From the NCBI GenBank assembly GCA_965242485.1, contig CBDESM010000003.1, positions 2,108,001-2,172,000 on the forward strand: a stretch of DNA of 64,000 nt. Reading direction: 5' to 3'. Positions 34,587 to 43,747 of this stretch are shown here, piece by piece. The notes under the pieces are model-generated. The model did not search any database and was not told the DNA's origin. It was given only the letters and a program-made list of their open reading frames with translations. A program made the position numbers and the translations under genes. The first letter of the stretch is position 1, and each line of letters starts with the position of its first letter. The DNA is from CBDESM01 sp965242485 (GTDB lineage: Bacteria; Chloroflexota; Dehalococcoidia; Bin125).

Positions 34587-34651
34587 CGGGCGGGCACCAG
34601 CGGAACGGGGATAGTGAGTAGACTGGTGATCATGATGCGGACGCGAATCTC

Positions 34652-35359
34652 GTGACGGCCAGCGGGCGGGCCGATCTGCAAGCGTGGCTGGGGCACCGGT
34701 TCCGCGACGGCGAGCTGTTGACTCAGGCGCTGCGGCACCGTTCCTACGCTAACGAGCATGATGTGGATCCGCTGCAATGCAACGAGCGGCTGGAGTTCTT
34801 GGGCGACGCGATCGTCGGGGCGGTTGCGGCGAGGATGGTGTACGAGCGGCATCCGGATCGCGACGAGGGCTGGCTGACGGAAGCGCGGTCGCGCTTGGTG
34901 CGGAACGAGACGCTGGGGCGGATCGCGAGCGAGGCGGGCATCGGGGAGCTGCTCGAGCTGGGCGCGGGCGTGCGGCGGCAGGGCGGGCACCGGCAGCGGG
35001 TCGTGCTGGCGCGGGCGCTGGAGGCGGTGATCGGCGCGGTCTGGGTCGACGGCGGGGACGAGGCGGCGCGGGCGTGCGTGGCGCGGCTGCTCGGCGCGGA
35101 GCTGGACGGCCTGGGCGACGTAACGGCGGAACGGGACGCGAAGTCGCTGCTGCAGCAGCTGGCGCAGGCGGAGAACGGTGAGACGCCGCGGTACTCGATC
35201 ACGGGCGAACGCGGACCGGCGCACGAGCCGGAATACACGGCGGAGGTGGCGGTCGGCGGGGAAACGCTGGCCTGCGGGAGGGGCGGAAGCAAGCGCGCGG
35301 CAGAGCAGGCGGCGGCGGCGCGGGCGCTGGCCCGTCTCGGCGCGGGGGCGCGGGGCTGA
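34652..35359 (+). CDS. rnc: Ribonuclease III, with one catalytic-site acidic residue replaced
   Basis: This is a double-strand-specific RNase for rRNA maturation and mRNA decay, 235 residues. The signature NERLEFLGDA (44-53) provides E45, E48 and D52; E72 matches the next acidic residue, and E124 matches the essential glutamate of Escherichia coli E117. The residue aligned with E. coli D114 is R121 (VVLARALEAVIG), which is unusual. A dsRNA-binding domain occupies about 160-228, ending in a KRAAEQAAAARAL helix. The start is GTG. Its stop shares one base with the smc start (TGATG). Confidence 0.92.
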   Translation: MTASGRADLQAWLGHRFRDGELLTQALRHRSYANEHDVDPLQCNERLEFLGDAIVGAVAARMVYERHPDRDEGWLTEARSRLVRNETLGRIASEAGIGELLELGAGVRRQGGHRQRVVLARALEAVIGAVWVDGGDEAARACVARLLGAELDGLGDVTAERDAKSLLQQLAQAENGETPRYSITGERGPAHEPEYTAEVAVGGETLACGRGGSKRAAEQAAAARALARLGAGARG

Positions 35360-38300
35360 TGCGGCTGCAGAGCGTCGAGATCGCCGGCTACAAGTCGTTC
35401 GGGACGCGCACCGAGCTGCGGTTCGCGGCGCCGGTGACGGCGATCGTCGGCCCGAACGGTTCGGGCAAATCGAACGTGGTGGACGCGCTGCGCTGGGTGA
35501 TCGGGGAGACGGCGAACCGGAACCTGCGGGTGCGGCGGATCGACGACGTGATCTTCAGCGGCGGAGGGCGGCGCGCGCCGGCGGGGCTGGCCGAGGTGCG
35601 GCTGTCGCTGGACAACGGCGGGCGCTGGCTGGATTTGGACGCGGCCGAGGTCGAAGTCACGCGGCGCGTGCACCGGGACGGGGAGTCGGAGTTTCGGATC
35701 AACGGGCGCGCGGTGCGGCTGCGCGAGGTGCAGGAGCTGTTCCGCGCGGCGGGGCTGAGCACGGACGGCTACGCGATGATCGGGCAGGGCGCAGTGGACG
35801 AGATGCTGCGGATGCGCCCGGGCGAACGGCGGCGGCTGATCGAAGAGGTGGCGGACGTGCGCCGGCACAGGCGCCGGATGGAAGATTCGCGGCGGCAGCG
35901 GGCGCGGGCGGCAGAACATCTGGCCCGCGCCCGCGCGGTGCAGGCCGAGCTGGAACCGCGCCTGCGTTCGCTGTCGCGGCGGGCGGGCCGGGCGCGGCGG
36001 TACGGGGAGCTGGCGGCGGAATTGACGGCGGCGCTGCGGCGCTACTACCGCGCGCAGGATGCGGCGCTGCGGCGCGAGCTCGCGCATCGCAGGCGCGAAG
36101 CGGCGCAGGCGGCCGCGGCCCGGGACGACGCGGCAGCGCGGGTGCTGGCGGCGGAGCAGGCGCTCGAGGCGGCCGACCGCACGGCGGCGGAGGCGCGGCG
36201 GGAAGCAGAGGCCGCGTCCCAGGCGCGCGCGGCGGCGGAACGGTCGCTCGCGGCGCTGCGGAGCGGGCGCGAGGCCGACGAGCGCGAGCTGTCTTGGCGG
36301 GGACGCGAGCTGGCCGAAGCCGAGGCCGAGCTGGAGGCGCAGGGCGGCGAGCTCGACGAAGCGCGCGCCCGCGCGGCGCTGCGCGAAGCCGAGGCGGAGC
36401 TGGCGGACTTGGATGCGCGACTCGCCCGGGCGCGGGCGCGGATGCACCGGGCGGAGCGCGCCGCATCTTCCGCGGAACGCGCGCGTTCGGAGCTGCCCCA
36501 GCTGCGGGGCGACTTGGCGAAGCTGATCTCGGAGCTGGCGGGAGAACGGGCCGCGCTCGCGGACTTGGAGGCGGGCAGCGGCGCAGCCGACGAGGCGATC
36601 CGGATTGCGGAAGAGCAGTCGGAGCGGGCGCGGGGCGAGCGGGCGCGCTTGGAGCAGGCCGCGGAAACGGCGCGGCGCGAGGAGCGGGCAGCGGCGGAGC
36701 GCAGGCGTTCGCTGGCCATGGATCGGGAGGATCTGCAGCAGCGGGCCGCGGAGCTTGAGCGGGACGGGGCGGCGACGGACGGCGCGGGCCTGCGGGCGCG
36801 GCTGAACGTGCCGCCCGAGTGGGAGGCGGCGATCGACGCGGCGCTGGGCGAAGCCGCGTTCGCCGAGGTGCATCCCTCTGTCGATGCAGCATTGGAACGG
36901 GCGCGGCATGCGGTCGCCGAAGACGCCGGGCGCGTGCTCGCCGTCGCCGCCGGGAACGGCCCGATCTCTTCCGGCGCGGGCGGAACGTCGACCGCGGATC
37001 AGCTGGTGATCGCGCCGGAAGAGCTCGCAGGGATCGCAGCCGCGCTGCTCGGCGGCGTCGCCGTGGTCGAGACGGTGGAGGAGGCGCGAGCGGCTGTCGC
37101 GGAGGGGGCGCGGATGGCCGTGACGCGGGACGGGATCGCGGTGCGGGCGGACGGCGTGTTCGCGGGCGGGCGCGCGTCGGCCGGCTCGCGGAAGCGGATG
37201 GAGCGCGCGGCGGACCTGAGGCGGCGCGCGGAGGAGGCGGCAGCCGAGCTGGCGGACTTGCCGCCGGAGGCCGTCTTGGCGGCGGCGTCCGCATCGGCTG
37301 AGGAGGCCGCAGCCGCCGCGCGCCGGACCGCGGCTGCCGCGGCGACGGAGGCGGATGCGGCCCGCGCGACCGCGCGGGATCTGGTCGATCGGCTCTCGCG
37401 GTCGAGGTCGGCGCTGCGCGGGCTGGAGGGGGACGCGGCTCGGCTCGGCGGACATTTCTTGCGGGCGCATGAGGCGTTGGGCTCAGCCGCGGCGGATGGC
37501 GGTGATCCGCTGGCGGCGGCCGAGTTGGAGCAGCAGCGCGACGCCGCGGCGAGCTCGGTCTCGTCGGCGCGGCTGGCGCTGGAGCGGGCGGACCGTTCGG
37601 CCCGCGCCGCGGTGCGGCGACGCGAGGCGGGCGCGCGCATCGCGGAGCTGGAACGGGCGGCGGCGGCGCGTTCGCGGGAAATCTCCCGCGCGGAGGCGGA
37701 GCTGTCGGTCATTCCGGCGGCGGCATCGCTGGCGGCGGCGCGCGCCGCGGCGGAGGCGGCGCAGGAGCACGCGCGGCGGGACGTCTCGGAGGCGCAGCAG
37801 GCGCGGGTGGCGGCGGAGCGCGAGGCAATCGAATCGGCAGGATTGGTGCGCGAGACGGAAGCGGCGCGGGCGCGGCTGGCCGAGGATGCGGCGGGCGACG
37901 CCATCGAGATCGACCCGGAGCCGCCCGATGACGTCGTCGAGCCGGGGGAGCTGCGCGCCGAGACGCTGCGGCTGCGGGAGCAGATCCAGCGCTTGGGGCC
38001 GGTCGATGCGGGCGCGGCGGCCGAGTACGAGGAAGAGCGGGAGCGGCTGGACTCGCTGACGGAGCAGATCGCCGACTTGGAAGCGGGCGAGGCGAGGTTC
38101 GCGGAGGCCGAACGCGAGCTGGAGCAGGTGATGCAGACGCGGTTCGAGGCCGCGTTCCGCGATGTCAACCAAGCGTTCGAGCGGAACTTCCAAGTGATGT
38201 TCCGCGGCGGTTCCGCCCGGCTGTCGCTCGACCGCAGCGGCGAGGAGGCCGGGGAAAGCGACTTGGCGGAGGCCGGGATCGTGATCGACGCGCAGCCGCC

Positions 38301-38700
38301 GGGCAAGCGGCTGTCGGGCTTGTCGCTGCTGTCGGGCGGAGAACGGGCGCTGACCGCGATCGCGCTGCTGTTCGCGCTGCTGGAGATGCGCCCGGCCCCG
38401 TTCTGCGTCCTGGACGAGGTGGACGCGGCGCTGGACGAGGCGAACGTCGGGCGGTTCATCCGCGCCGTCCGCGAGCGCTCCGCGACGACGCAGTTCATCG
38501 TGATCACGCACAACCGCCGCACGATCGAACAGGCCGACGCCATCTACGGCGTGACGATGGGCGAGGAAGCGATCAGCCGGGTCGTCTCGGTGCGGATGTC
38601 GGGCGCGATAGACGGCGACGCCGCGGAGCCGGCGCTGGCAATGCCGGCGGGGAACGGCGCGACCGCGGAGGCGGCGGTCGGCGAGGCCGTCGCGGACTGA
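35359..38700 (+). CDS. smc: Chromosome segregation ATPase SMC
   Basis: SMC is the core of the condensin-like complex. At 1113 residues it is slightly shorter than usual. The N-terminal head has Walker A GPNGSGKS (31-38). A long Ala/Arg/Glu coiled coil follows to about residue 470. The hinge (about 475-620) includes RLNVPPEWEAAIDAALG and DGVFAGG. A returning coiled coil ends at about 960, and the C-terminal head has LSGGERALTAIALLFA (near 990) and Walker B FCVLDEVDAALD. The Ala/Glu-rich tail is short. rnc-smc-ftsY is a common order; here ftsY is on the other strand. scpA and scpB are not in the window. Confidence 0.96.
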   Translation: MRLQSVEIAGYKSFGTRTELRFAAPVTAIVGPNGSGKSNVVDALRWVIGETANRNLRVRRIDDVIFSGGGRRAPAGLAEVRLSLDNGGRWLDLDAAEVEVTRRVHRDGESEFRINGRAVRLREVQELFRAAGLSTDGYAMIGQGAVDEMLRMRPGERRRLIEEVADVRRHRRRMEDSRRQRARAAEHLARARAVQAELEPRLRSLSRRAGRARRYGELAAELTAALRRYYRAQDAALRRELAHRRREAAQAAAARDDAAARVLAAEQALEAADRTAAEARREAEAASQARAAAERSLAALRSGREADERELSWRGRELAEAEAELEAQGGELDEARARAALREAEAELADLDARLARARARMHRAERAASSAERARSELPQLRGDLAKLISELAGERAALADLEAGSGAADEAIRIAEEQSERARGERARLEQAAETARREERAAAERRRSLAMDREDLQQRAAELERDGAATDGAGLRARLNVPPEWEAAIDAALGEAAFAEVHPSVDAALERARHAVAEDAGRVLAVAAGNGPISSGAGGTSTADQLVIAPEELAGIAAALLGGVAVVETVEEARAAVAEGARMAVTRDGIAVRADGVFAGGRASAGSRKRMERAADLRRRAEEAAAELADLPPEAVLAAASASAEEAAAAARRTAAAAATEADAARATARDLVDRLSRSRSALRGLEGDAARLGGHFLRAHEALGSAAADGGDPLAAAELEQQRDAAASSVSSARLALERADRSARAAVRRREAGARIAELERAAAARSREISRAEAELSVIPAAASLAAARAAAEAAQEHARRDVSEAQQARVAAEREAIESAGLVRETEAARARLAEDAAGDAIEIDPEPPDDVVEPGELRAETLRLREQIQRLGPVDAGAAAEYEEERERLDSLTEQIADLEAGEARFAEAERELEQVMQTRFEAAFRDVNQAFERNFQVMFRGGSARLSLDRSGEEAGESDLAEAGIVIDAQPPGKRLSGLSLLSGGERALTAIALLFALLEMRPAPFCVLDEVDAALDEANVGRFIRAVRERSATTQFIVITHNRRTIEQADAIYGVTMGEEAISRVVSVRMSGAIDGDAAEPALAMPAGNGATAEAAVGEAVAD

Positions 38701-38761
38701 GGCGCCGGGGCGGGCGTCCGGATACCGTCGTGCAGGATCGCACTATATAGGTTATGTCGGC

Positions 38762-38780
38762 GGGCCCATCTGGAGGGCCG
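38762..38780. terminator. Possible weak terminator between smc and the YceI gene
   Basis: GGGCCC, a seven-base loop and GGGCC can form a five-base-pair GC stem, followed on the plus strand by G-TTT. It lies between two convergent stops (38700 and 38804). The T-run is only three bases, so this is weak. Confidence 0.25.
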
Positions 38781-38803
38781 TTTCGGTCGTCATAACAATC
38801 GGG

Positions 38804-39751
38804 TCAGGGGCCGCGCTGGAAGACGATCTGGAACTCCATGACGCCGATGTCTTCGATGGACAGGACGCGGAAGTTCGTGGGCGGATCGATCTCGTAGTCG
38901 GCGAGGGCGATGTCGGTCGAGCCGATCACGACGACCAGGCCTTGCGCGAGCTGGCCTTCGAGGGCGACCGAGATCTGATTGGTGACCCCGTGCAGTTCGA
39001 GCGTGCCCGACGCGGTGGCGGAGATCGTCTCGCCCTCGGTGGGAAGCGCGGAGATCGCGATCGGTTCGGTCAGCCGGAACGTGGCGGACGGATACCGGTC
39101 GGTTTCGAGCCCGCGCGTGCGGAGGGCCTGGTCGCGACGCGACTGGTCGCTGCGGAGGTTGCGCAGGTCGGCGGTGATCTCGACCCGAGTGATCGCGGAA
39201 CCGTCGAAATCGAGCTCGGCGACGATGTCCGAGGTGCGGCCGACGGCGGTCGCCGTGCCGATATCGGCGAAGGTCTCGCCGATGCGGTAGCCGACGAACG
39301 ATTCGCCCGTGTCGGCCAGGACCCAAGTGCCGGTCAGATCGGCCGCCGCGGGTTCGGCTGACGGTTGATCTGCCGGAGGGTCCGCTTGAGCTTCCTGTTC
39401 CTCGTCCTCGAGCTCCTCGCGGCTGACGGAGACGGTCTGCTCGTCGTCCGAAGAGTCGTCCCCATAGTCGTAGTCCCCGCCCGTTTCCGACTGCGCCTCT
39501 TCTTCGCCGTCCTCTGCCTCGCTGCTTTGCGTCGCGGCGGCGGAGGAATCGGCGGTTTCGGATGATGAGGCGGATTGGGATTGCTGCTCTTGGTCGGAGG
39601 CGACGCTCTGGACGGCGCTCTGAATCGAGACCGGAGGGGGAGCGTCGTCGCGGAAGACGACGAAGTAGACGACGATCACGGCGACGACCGCGACGACGAT
39701 GAAGCCGACGAGGGTGAGGACCTTGCCGGGCCAGGAGAACGGGTTGAGCAT
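38804..39751 (-). CDS. Membrane-anchored YceI-family protein
   Basis: This 315-residue protein has one transmembrane helix at about 10-34 and a linker (35-135) dominated by Ser, Glu, Asp and Gln. The C-terminal domain (about 138-315) is of the YceI lipocalin-like fold, which binds isoprenoid-type lipids. Its motifs include GTWVLADTGESFVGYRIGE, LRSDQSRRDQALR, and a GTLELHGVTNQI segment close to the family's GxLTIHGVT. The domain would sit outside the membrane. It is followed upstream by the hydrolase gene on the same strand, 15 bases away. Confidence 0.87.
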   Translation of the reverse strand: MLNPFSWPGKVLTLVGFIVVAVVAVIVVYFVVFRDDAPPPVSIQSAVQSVASDQEQQSQSASSSETADSSAAATQSSEAEDGEEEAQSETGGDYDYGDDSSDDEQTVSVSREELEDEEQEAQADPPADQPSAEPAAADLTGTWVLADTGESFVGYRIGETFADIGTATAVGRTSDIVAELDFDGSAITRVEITADLRNLRSDQSRRDQALRTRGLETDRYPSATFRLTEPIAISALPTEGETISATASGTLELHGVTNQISVALEGQLAQGLVVVIGSTDIALADYEIDPPTNFRVLSIEDIGVMEFQIVFQRGP

Positions 39752-39766
39752 CGGCCTGCTTTCGCG

Positions 39767-40423
39767 TTATGCGGACTGATCGTCGAGGAGGCGGGCGGCG
39801 AGGAAGGCCGAGAGGTCGTGCAGGCTCTCGCGGCCGATTTCGTGCTGCATCGGGTACTCGCGGTAGTCGGCTTGCAGTCCGAGTTCGATGAGGCGGTCGC
39901 GCGATTGCCGCCCGCGCTCGATTCCGACGAGCGGATCGTTCGATCCGTGCTGGACGAGCAACGGCAGGCCGGCGGCGTCGGCCGGCGCATCGCCTTCGGC
40001 CTCCGAAGAAAGCCAGGTCGAGAGCATCGCGGCGCAGCGCCAGCGCGCGGGTTGCGCGAGCGCGAGGCGGTAGGCGAGGAAGCCGCCTTGGCTGAAGCCG
40101 ACCAAGCCGACGCGGGCCGGGTCTGCGCCCTCGGCGGCGAGCCGGTCGTCGATGAAATCGAGCAGGCTCGCAGCGACGCGGGTGAGTTCGCCGGCGAGGG
40201 GCTTGTCGTCGAGGCCGCGCTCGAACCAGGTGTACGCGGCCTGCGGGGCCCAGCCGCCCATGTCGAGGCGGAACTCGGCCTGCGGGCAGATCACGCGGAG
40301 GCGGCCCTCGCAGAGCAACGGCGCCAGCGGGGCGAGGTCTTGGCAGTGCGCGCCGTGGCCGTGGAGGGCGATCAGGGTCGCTTCGGGACGGGCGGGCGAC
40401 CAGACGTTATGTATGAAGGACAT
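39767..40423 (-). CDS. Carboxylesterase/phospholipase of the alpha/beta-hydrolase fold
   Basis: This is a 218-residue serine hydrolase. The nucleophile elbow is GFSQGG, the acid is in GSNDPLV and the catalytic histidine in QHEIG. ALHGHGAH forms the oxyanion loop. The pattern is that of the phospholipase/carboxylesterase (Abhydrolase_2) family, acting on short esters. A TACAAT hexamer seven bases before the ATG on the minus strand suggests a leaderless promoter. It shares the strand with ftsY upstream and the YceI gene downstream. Confidence 0.87.
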   Translation of the reverse strand: MSFIHNVWSPARPEATLIALHGHGAHCQDLAPLAPLLCEGRLRVICPQAEFRLDMGGWAPQAAYTWFERGLDDKPLAGELTRVAASLLDFIDDRLAAEGADPARVGLVGFSQGGFLAYRLALAQPARWRCAAMLSTWLSSEAEGDAPADAAGLPLLVQHGSNDPLVGIERGRQSRDRLIELGLQADYREYPMQHEIGRESLHDLSAFLAARLLDDQSA

Positions 40424-40430
40424 CGCACCG

Positions 40431-40436
40431 ATTGTA
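40431..40436 (-). promoter_or_regulatory. -10-like hexamer before the carboxylesterase gene
   Basis: On the minus strand this reads TACAAT, five of six matches to TATAAT, with seven bases to the ATG at 40423 and no Shine-Dalgarno between. Confidence 0.5.
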
Positions 40437-40462
40437 CGCAGGGTTCGCGTTTCGGCGGCCGC

Positions 40463-41449
40463 TCATGCGAGCAGCGCGTCGACGAAGGCGCGCGGGTCGA
40501 AGGGGGCGAGGTCGCCGGCGCGCTCGCCGGTGCCGGCGAAGCGGACCGGGATGCCGAGCTCGTCGGCGACGGCGAAGACGATCCCGCCCTTGGAAGTGCC
40601 GTCGAGCTTGGCGAGGCAGATCGCGGTGACGCCGGTCGCGCCGGCGAAGGCGCGGGCTTGGGCGAGGCCGTTCTGGCCGCTGGTGGCATCGAGCACGAGC
40701 AGGACCTCGTGCGGCGCGCCGGGGTGCCGGGTCTCGATCACGCGGCGGACCTTGCCCAGCTCAGCCATCAGATTGGACTGCGTCTGCAAGCGGCCCGCCG
40801 TATCGACGATGAGGACGTCGATGCCGCGGGACTTGGACGCCTCCAGCGCGTCGTAGACGACGGCGCCGGGATCTGCACCGGGCTGATGGGCGATGACGCC
40901 GACCTCGATGCGCGAACCCCATTCCTGGATCTGTTCGATGGCGGCGGCGCGGAAGGTGTCGGCGGCGGCGAGCAGGACGCTGCGGCCTTCATCCTGGTAG
41001 GCGTTGGCGAGCTTGGCGATCGAGGTGGTCTTGCCGGCGCCGTTGACGCCGACGACGAGGATCACGAATGGGGGATCGGGGCTTTCCGCCTCGCCGTTCC
41101 AGAGGCTGCCGGAGGAATCCGGGGCTTCAAGGAGGGCGATGAGGCGCTCGCGCAGCTTCTCCTTCACGGCCTCGGCGTCGTCGCGGTTGGAGGTTTCCTC
41201 GCGGAGCTCGGCGACGATGCGCATGCTGAGGGCGGCTCCGACGTCGCCGAGGATCAGGGTCTCTTCGAGCTCGTCCCAGAAATCGTCGTCGACGTTGGCG
41301 CGGAAGAGGGAGGAGAGGCGGCCGAGCACGCCGCGCCGCGTGGCGGATGTGGCCTCGGCGTAGACCTGTTCGAGCTCTTCGGCCTCTTGCGCCCGGCCGG
41401 GCGCGGACTCATCGCCGTCGGAGCGGCGCCAGCGGAACAGTCGGGGCAT
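40463..41449 (-). CDS. ftsY: Signal recognition particle receptor FtsY
   Basis: FtsY is the membrane-associated GTPase that receives SRP-ribosome complexes. The 328-residue product has a short acidic N-terminal region and then the NG domain. G1 is GVNGAGKT (134-141), the insertion-box motif is DTFRAAA, G3 is DTAGR (216-220), and G4 is in AKLDGTSKGG. The long A-domain of Escherichia coli is absent, as in many bacteria. Its RNA partner is encoded at 25034-25300. A GGAG motif lies about ten bases before the ATG. Confidence 0.95.
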   Translation of the reverse strand: MPRLFRWRRSDGDESAPGRAQEAEELEQVYAEATSATRRGVLGRLSSLFRANVDDDFWDELEETLILGDVGAALSMRIVAELREETSNRDDAEAVKEKLRERLIALLEAPDSSGSLWNGEAESPDPPFVILVVGVNGAGKTTSIAKLANAYQDEGRSVLLAAADTFRAAAIEQIQEWGSRIEVGVIAHQPGADPGAVVYDALEASKSRGIDVLIVDTAGRLQTQSNLMAELGKVRRVIETRHPGAPHEVLLVLDATSGQNGLAQARAFAGATGVTAICLAKLDGTSKGGIVFAVADELGIPVRFAGTGERAGDLAPFDPRAFVDALLA

Positions 41450-41532
41450 CGCTGCTTCGGCTCCATCGTTGCGCGGCGGTGCGGGCGGGGCGGCAACACC
41501 TTATCGCGCCGTCGCGCGGCGGCAGCTAGCGG

Positions 41533-41835
41533 TTAATCGTCGGGGAGCAGGCGGGCGAGGTCGAACTTGATGTTGCCGAAGGAATCTTGGACGAGGTTGG
41601 CAAGTTCGCCTTCGGCTTGGAGGTGGGCGAGGATTTGAAAGAGGTCGAGGCGGCGCAGGTCTTCGTCCGAGTGCTCCATCAAGAGGGTGAGCGAGAGGCC
41701 CGCACGGACGCCGCGCCGTTCCGACTCGGCGCGGATCGCGCGGCGGACGGCAGCGATGTCGGCTTCGATGTTCGCGTCGAGCTCGGGACCGCGGAACGCG
41801 CTCGCGGCGCCGCGGAGGCGGTCAAGCAGGCCCAT
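41533..41835 (-). CDS. Small protein of unknown function (100 residues)
   Basis: The product starts MGLLDRLRGA and contains two helical segments. One is Arg/Glu-rich (AAVRRAIRAESERRG), and the other is near the end (DEDLRRLDLFQILAHLQAEGEL), with a C-terminal KFDLARLLPDD. It looks cytoplasmic and helical. I recognise no family. The ATG at 41835 has GGAG upstream and lies 14 bases inside the end of the next upstream gene, so it is cotranslated with it. ftsY begins 83 bases after its stop. Confidence 0.65.
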   Translation of the reverse strand: MGLLDRLRGAASAFRGPELDANIEADIAAVRRAIRAESERRGVRAGLSLTLLMEHSDEDLRRLDLFQILAHLQAEGELANLVQDSFGNIKFDLARLLPDD

Positions 41836-42433
41836 GGGCGGGCTCCGGGCCAAGCGCCGCGGCGAGCAGGGCGGCGGTTGCGGGATCGGCTGCGGCGAGG
41901 GCGGCCATGCGCTCGTCGGCGACGTTGCAGATTCGCCAGAGCGCGGCCAGCAGCGTCGCCGCTTCGCGCCAGTCGGCGGGGTCGGCGGCCAGCTCGTCGA
42001 CCGGCGCGTGCCCGCGGGCGAGGATGGCGGCGCGGCGGCCGGCGGCGGCCTCGCCCTCGGCGCCGAACTCGCCGATCACCTCGTCGAACTCGTGCGCGGC
42101 CTCGTCGAGTTCGTTGCGCGCCAGGCGGACGCAGCCGAGCACGATGCGGGCGTCGACGTCGTAGGGCATGGCGAGCGCGGCGGCGCGGGAGTGGGCGAGG
42201 GCGCGTTCGAGGTTGCCGCCGAGCAGGTGCGCGTGGCCGCGGCGGCGCTCGGTCTGGTCGCCGTCGCTCGCGCGGACGAGGTGCTGCAGCGCTTCGCGGC
42301 CGAGCGAGCGGATGCGGTCGGGATCGGAGCCGGCGCGGAGCAGCCGTTCGCCGTCTTGCAGCAGCTGGTCGACGAGCGCGGCGTCGGAGGAGCCTGCGCG
42401 GAGGCGGTCGAGGACGGCGGCGAACCTGGGCAT
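41822..42433 (-). CDS. TPR-like repeat protein
   Basis: The 203-residue product is all helical, with Ala/Leu/Arg repeats whose spacing resembles tetratricopeptide repeats, e.g. GGNLERALAHSRAAALAMPYDVDARIVLG followed by ELDEAAHEFDEVI. Such proteins usually mediate protein contacts. No other domain is present. It is divergent from dinB with only 32 bases between starts, so the two may share a regulatory region. The small protein gene at 41533 overlaps its end. Confidence 0.65.
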   Translation of the reverse strand: MPRFAAVLDRLRAGSSDAALVDQLLQDGERLLRAGSDPDRIRSLGREALQHLVRASDGDQTERRRGHAHLLGGNLERALAHSRAAALAMPYDVDARIVLGCVRLARNELDEAAHEFDEVIGEFGAEGEAAAGRRAAILARGHAPVDELAADPADWREAATLLAALWRICNVADERMAALAAADPATAALLAAALGPEPAHGPA

Positions 42434-42453
42434 GGTCGGCGGTCTCCGATTGG

Positions 42454-42459
42454 TACGGT
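42454..42459 (+). promoter_or_regulatory. -10-like hexamer before dinB
   Basis: TACGGT ends six bases before the GTG at 42466, with no Shine-Dalgarno between. It matches TATAAT at three positions (T1, A2, T6) and is close to TACGAT and TACGGT elements seen at other starts in this window. Confidence 0.4.
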
Positions 42460-42465
42460 AGCGGC

Positions 42466-43734
42466 GTGGCGAGCGCGAGCGGCACCGCGGGCGCGGCGGA
42501 ACCTGTCCGCTGCATCATCCACGCCGACATGGATGCCTTCTTCGCGTCGGTCGAGCAGCGCGATCGGCCCGAGCTGCGCGGCCGGCCGGTGCTGGTGGGC
42601 GGCTCGCCCCGCGCGCGGGGGGTCGTGGCCGCGGCCTCGTACGAGGCGCGCGAGTTCGGCTGCCGCTCGGCGATGCCGATGAAGACGGCGGTGCGGTTAT
42701 GTCCGCAGGCCGAGATCGTGCGCCCCGACCACGCGCGCTACCGGCGCGAGTCGGACCGGATCATGGACGTGCTGCGGAGGGCGAGCCCGATCATCGAGCC
42801 GCTCTCGCTGGACGAGGCGTTCGTCGACGTGACGCAGCGGGTGGCCGACGGCGCCGACGGGCGGGGGCTGGCCGAGTGGATCAAGCGGCGCGTGCGCGAG
42901 GAGACGCGGCTGACCGTGTCCTGCGGCGTGGCGACGGGCAAATCGGTGGCCAAGATCGCTTCCGATTTCGAGAAGCCGGACGGGCTGACGGTGGTGCCGC
43001 CGGGCGCGGAGGCGGCGTTCCTCGCCCCGCTGCCGATCGAGGCGATCTGGGGGATCGGGCCGCGCACGGCCGCGCAGCTGCGGGCGGCCGGCGTGGCCAC
43101 CGCCGGCGAGCTGGCGGAGCGCCCGCTGTCCTGGCTGATCGCGCGCTTCGGCGTCCGCGGCGAGGTCTTCCACCAGCTCGCGCGGGGAATCGACGACCGC
43201 GAAGTCGGCGGCGAGCGGGAGACCAAGTCGATCTCATCGGAGACCACGTTCGCGGAAGACGTCTCGGATTATGCCGAGTTGCGGCGGAAGCTGCTGGAGC
43301 AGGCGTCGCAGGTCGGCAAGCGCCTGCGCGGAGCGGGATTGCGCGCGCGGACGGTGCAGCTGAAGTTGAGGCTGGCCGACTTCACGACCTTCACGCGGCA
43401 GCGGACCCTGGCCGCCGCGACGGACGACGGCGAGGCGATCGGCAAGACGGCGGACGAGATCCTGCGCGCGGAATGCCTGCCGGCGCGGCGCTTCCGCCTG
43501 ATCGGCGTCGGCGTGAGCAACCTCACGGCGGAAGGGACGGCCGCGCAGCTGGGCCTGTTCGACGAACCGGGCGCGCCCGTGGCGGAGTCGGCCGAATCGG
43601 CGGCGCGCGCGCGGACGCGGGATGCGGCGGCGAAGGCGCGCGCGGCGGCGCTGGAGGCGACGTTGAGCGACTTGCGCGACCGTTTCGGCGGCAGCGCCGT
43701 ACAGTTCGCGGGCGACGACGAGACCGGCAGCTGA
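42466..43734 (+). CDS. dinB: DNA polymerase IV (DinB, Y-family)
   Basis: This is a translesion polymerase, 422 residues. Catalytic motifs are HADMDAFFASVEQ near the start and SLDEAFVDVT, with metal-binding Asp and Glu. The palm, the helix-hairpin-helix region IWGIGPRTAAQL and the little-finger domain follow. A QLGLF sequence at about 361-365 matches a beta-clamp-binding motif. Most DinB proteins end near there; here about 57 more residues, rich in Ala and Arg, follow. GTG at 42466 is probably leaderless. The tandem cupin genes follow 13 bases later. Confidence 0.94.
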   Translation: MASASGTAGAAEPVRCIIHADMDAFFASVEQRDRPELRGRPVLVGGSPRARGVVAAASYEAREFGCRSAMPMKTAVRLCPQAEIVRPDHARYRRESDRIMDVLRRASPIIEPLSLDEAFVDVTQRVADGADGRGLAEWIKRRVREETRLTVSCGVATGKSVAKIASDFEKPDGLTVVPPGAEAAFLAPLPIEAIWGIGPRTAAQLRAAGVATAGELAERPLSWLIARFGVRGEVFHQLARGIDDREVGGERETKSISSETTFAEDVSDYAELRRKLLEQASQVGKRLRGAGLRARTVQLKLRLADFTTFTRQRTLAAATDDGEAIGKTADEILRAECLPARRFRLIGVGVSNLTAEGTAAQLGLFDEPGAPVAESAESAARARTRDAAAKARAAALEATLSDLRDRFGGSAVQFAGDDETGS

Positions 43735-43747
43735 CGGGAGGACGTGC

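Noticed and set aside
34744..37470. Long antisense frame (908 residues) across rnc and smc
   Set aside because: It is Arg/Pro/Ala-rich and repetitive, typical of the complement of high-GC coiled-coil genes; the plus strand has intact RNase III and SMC motifs.
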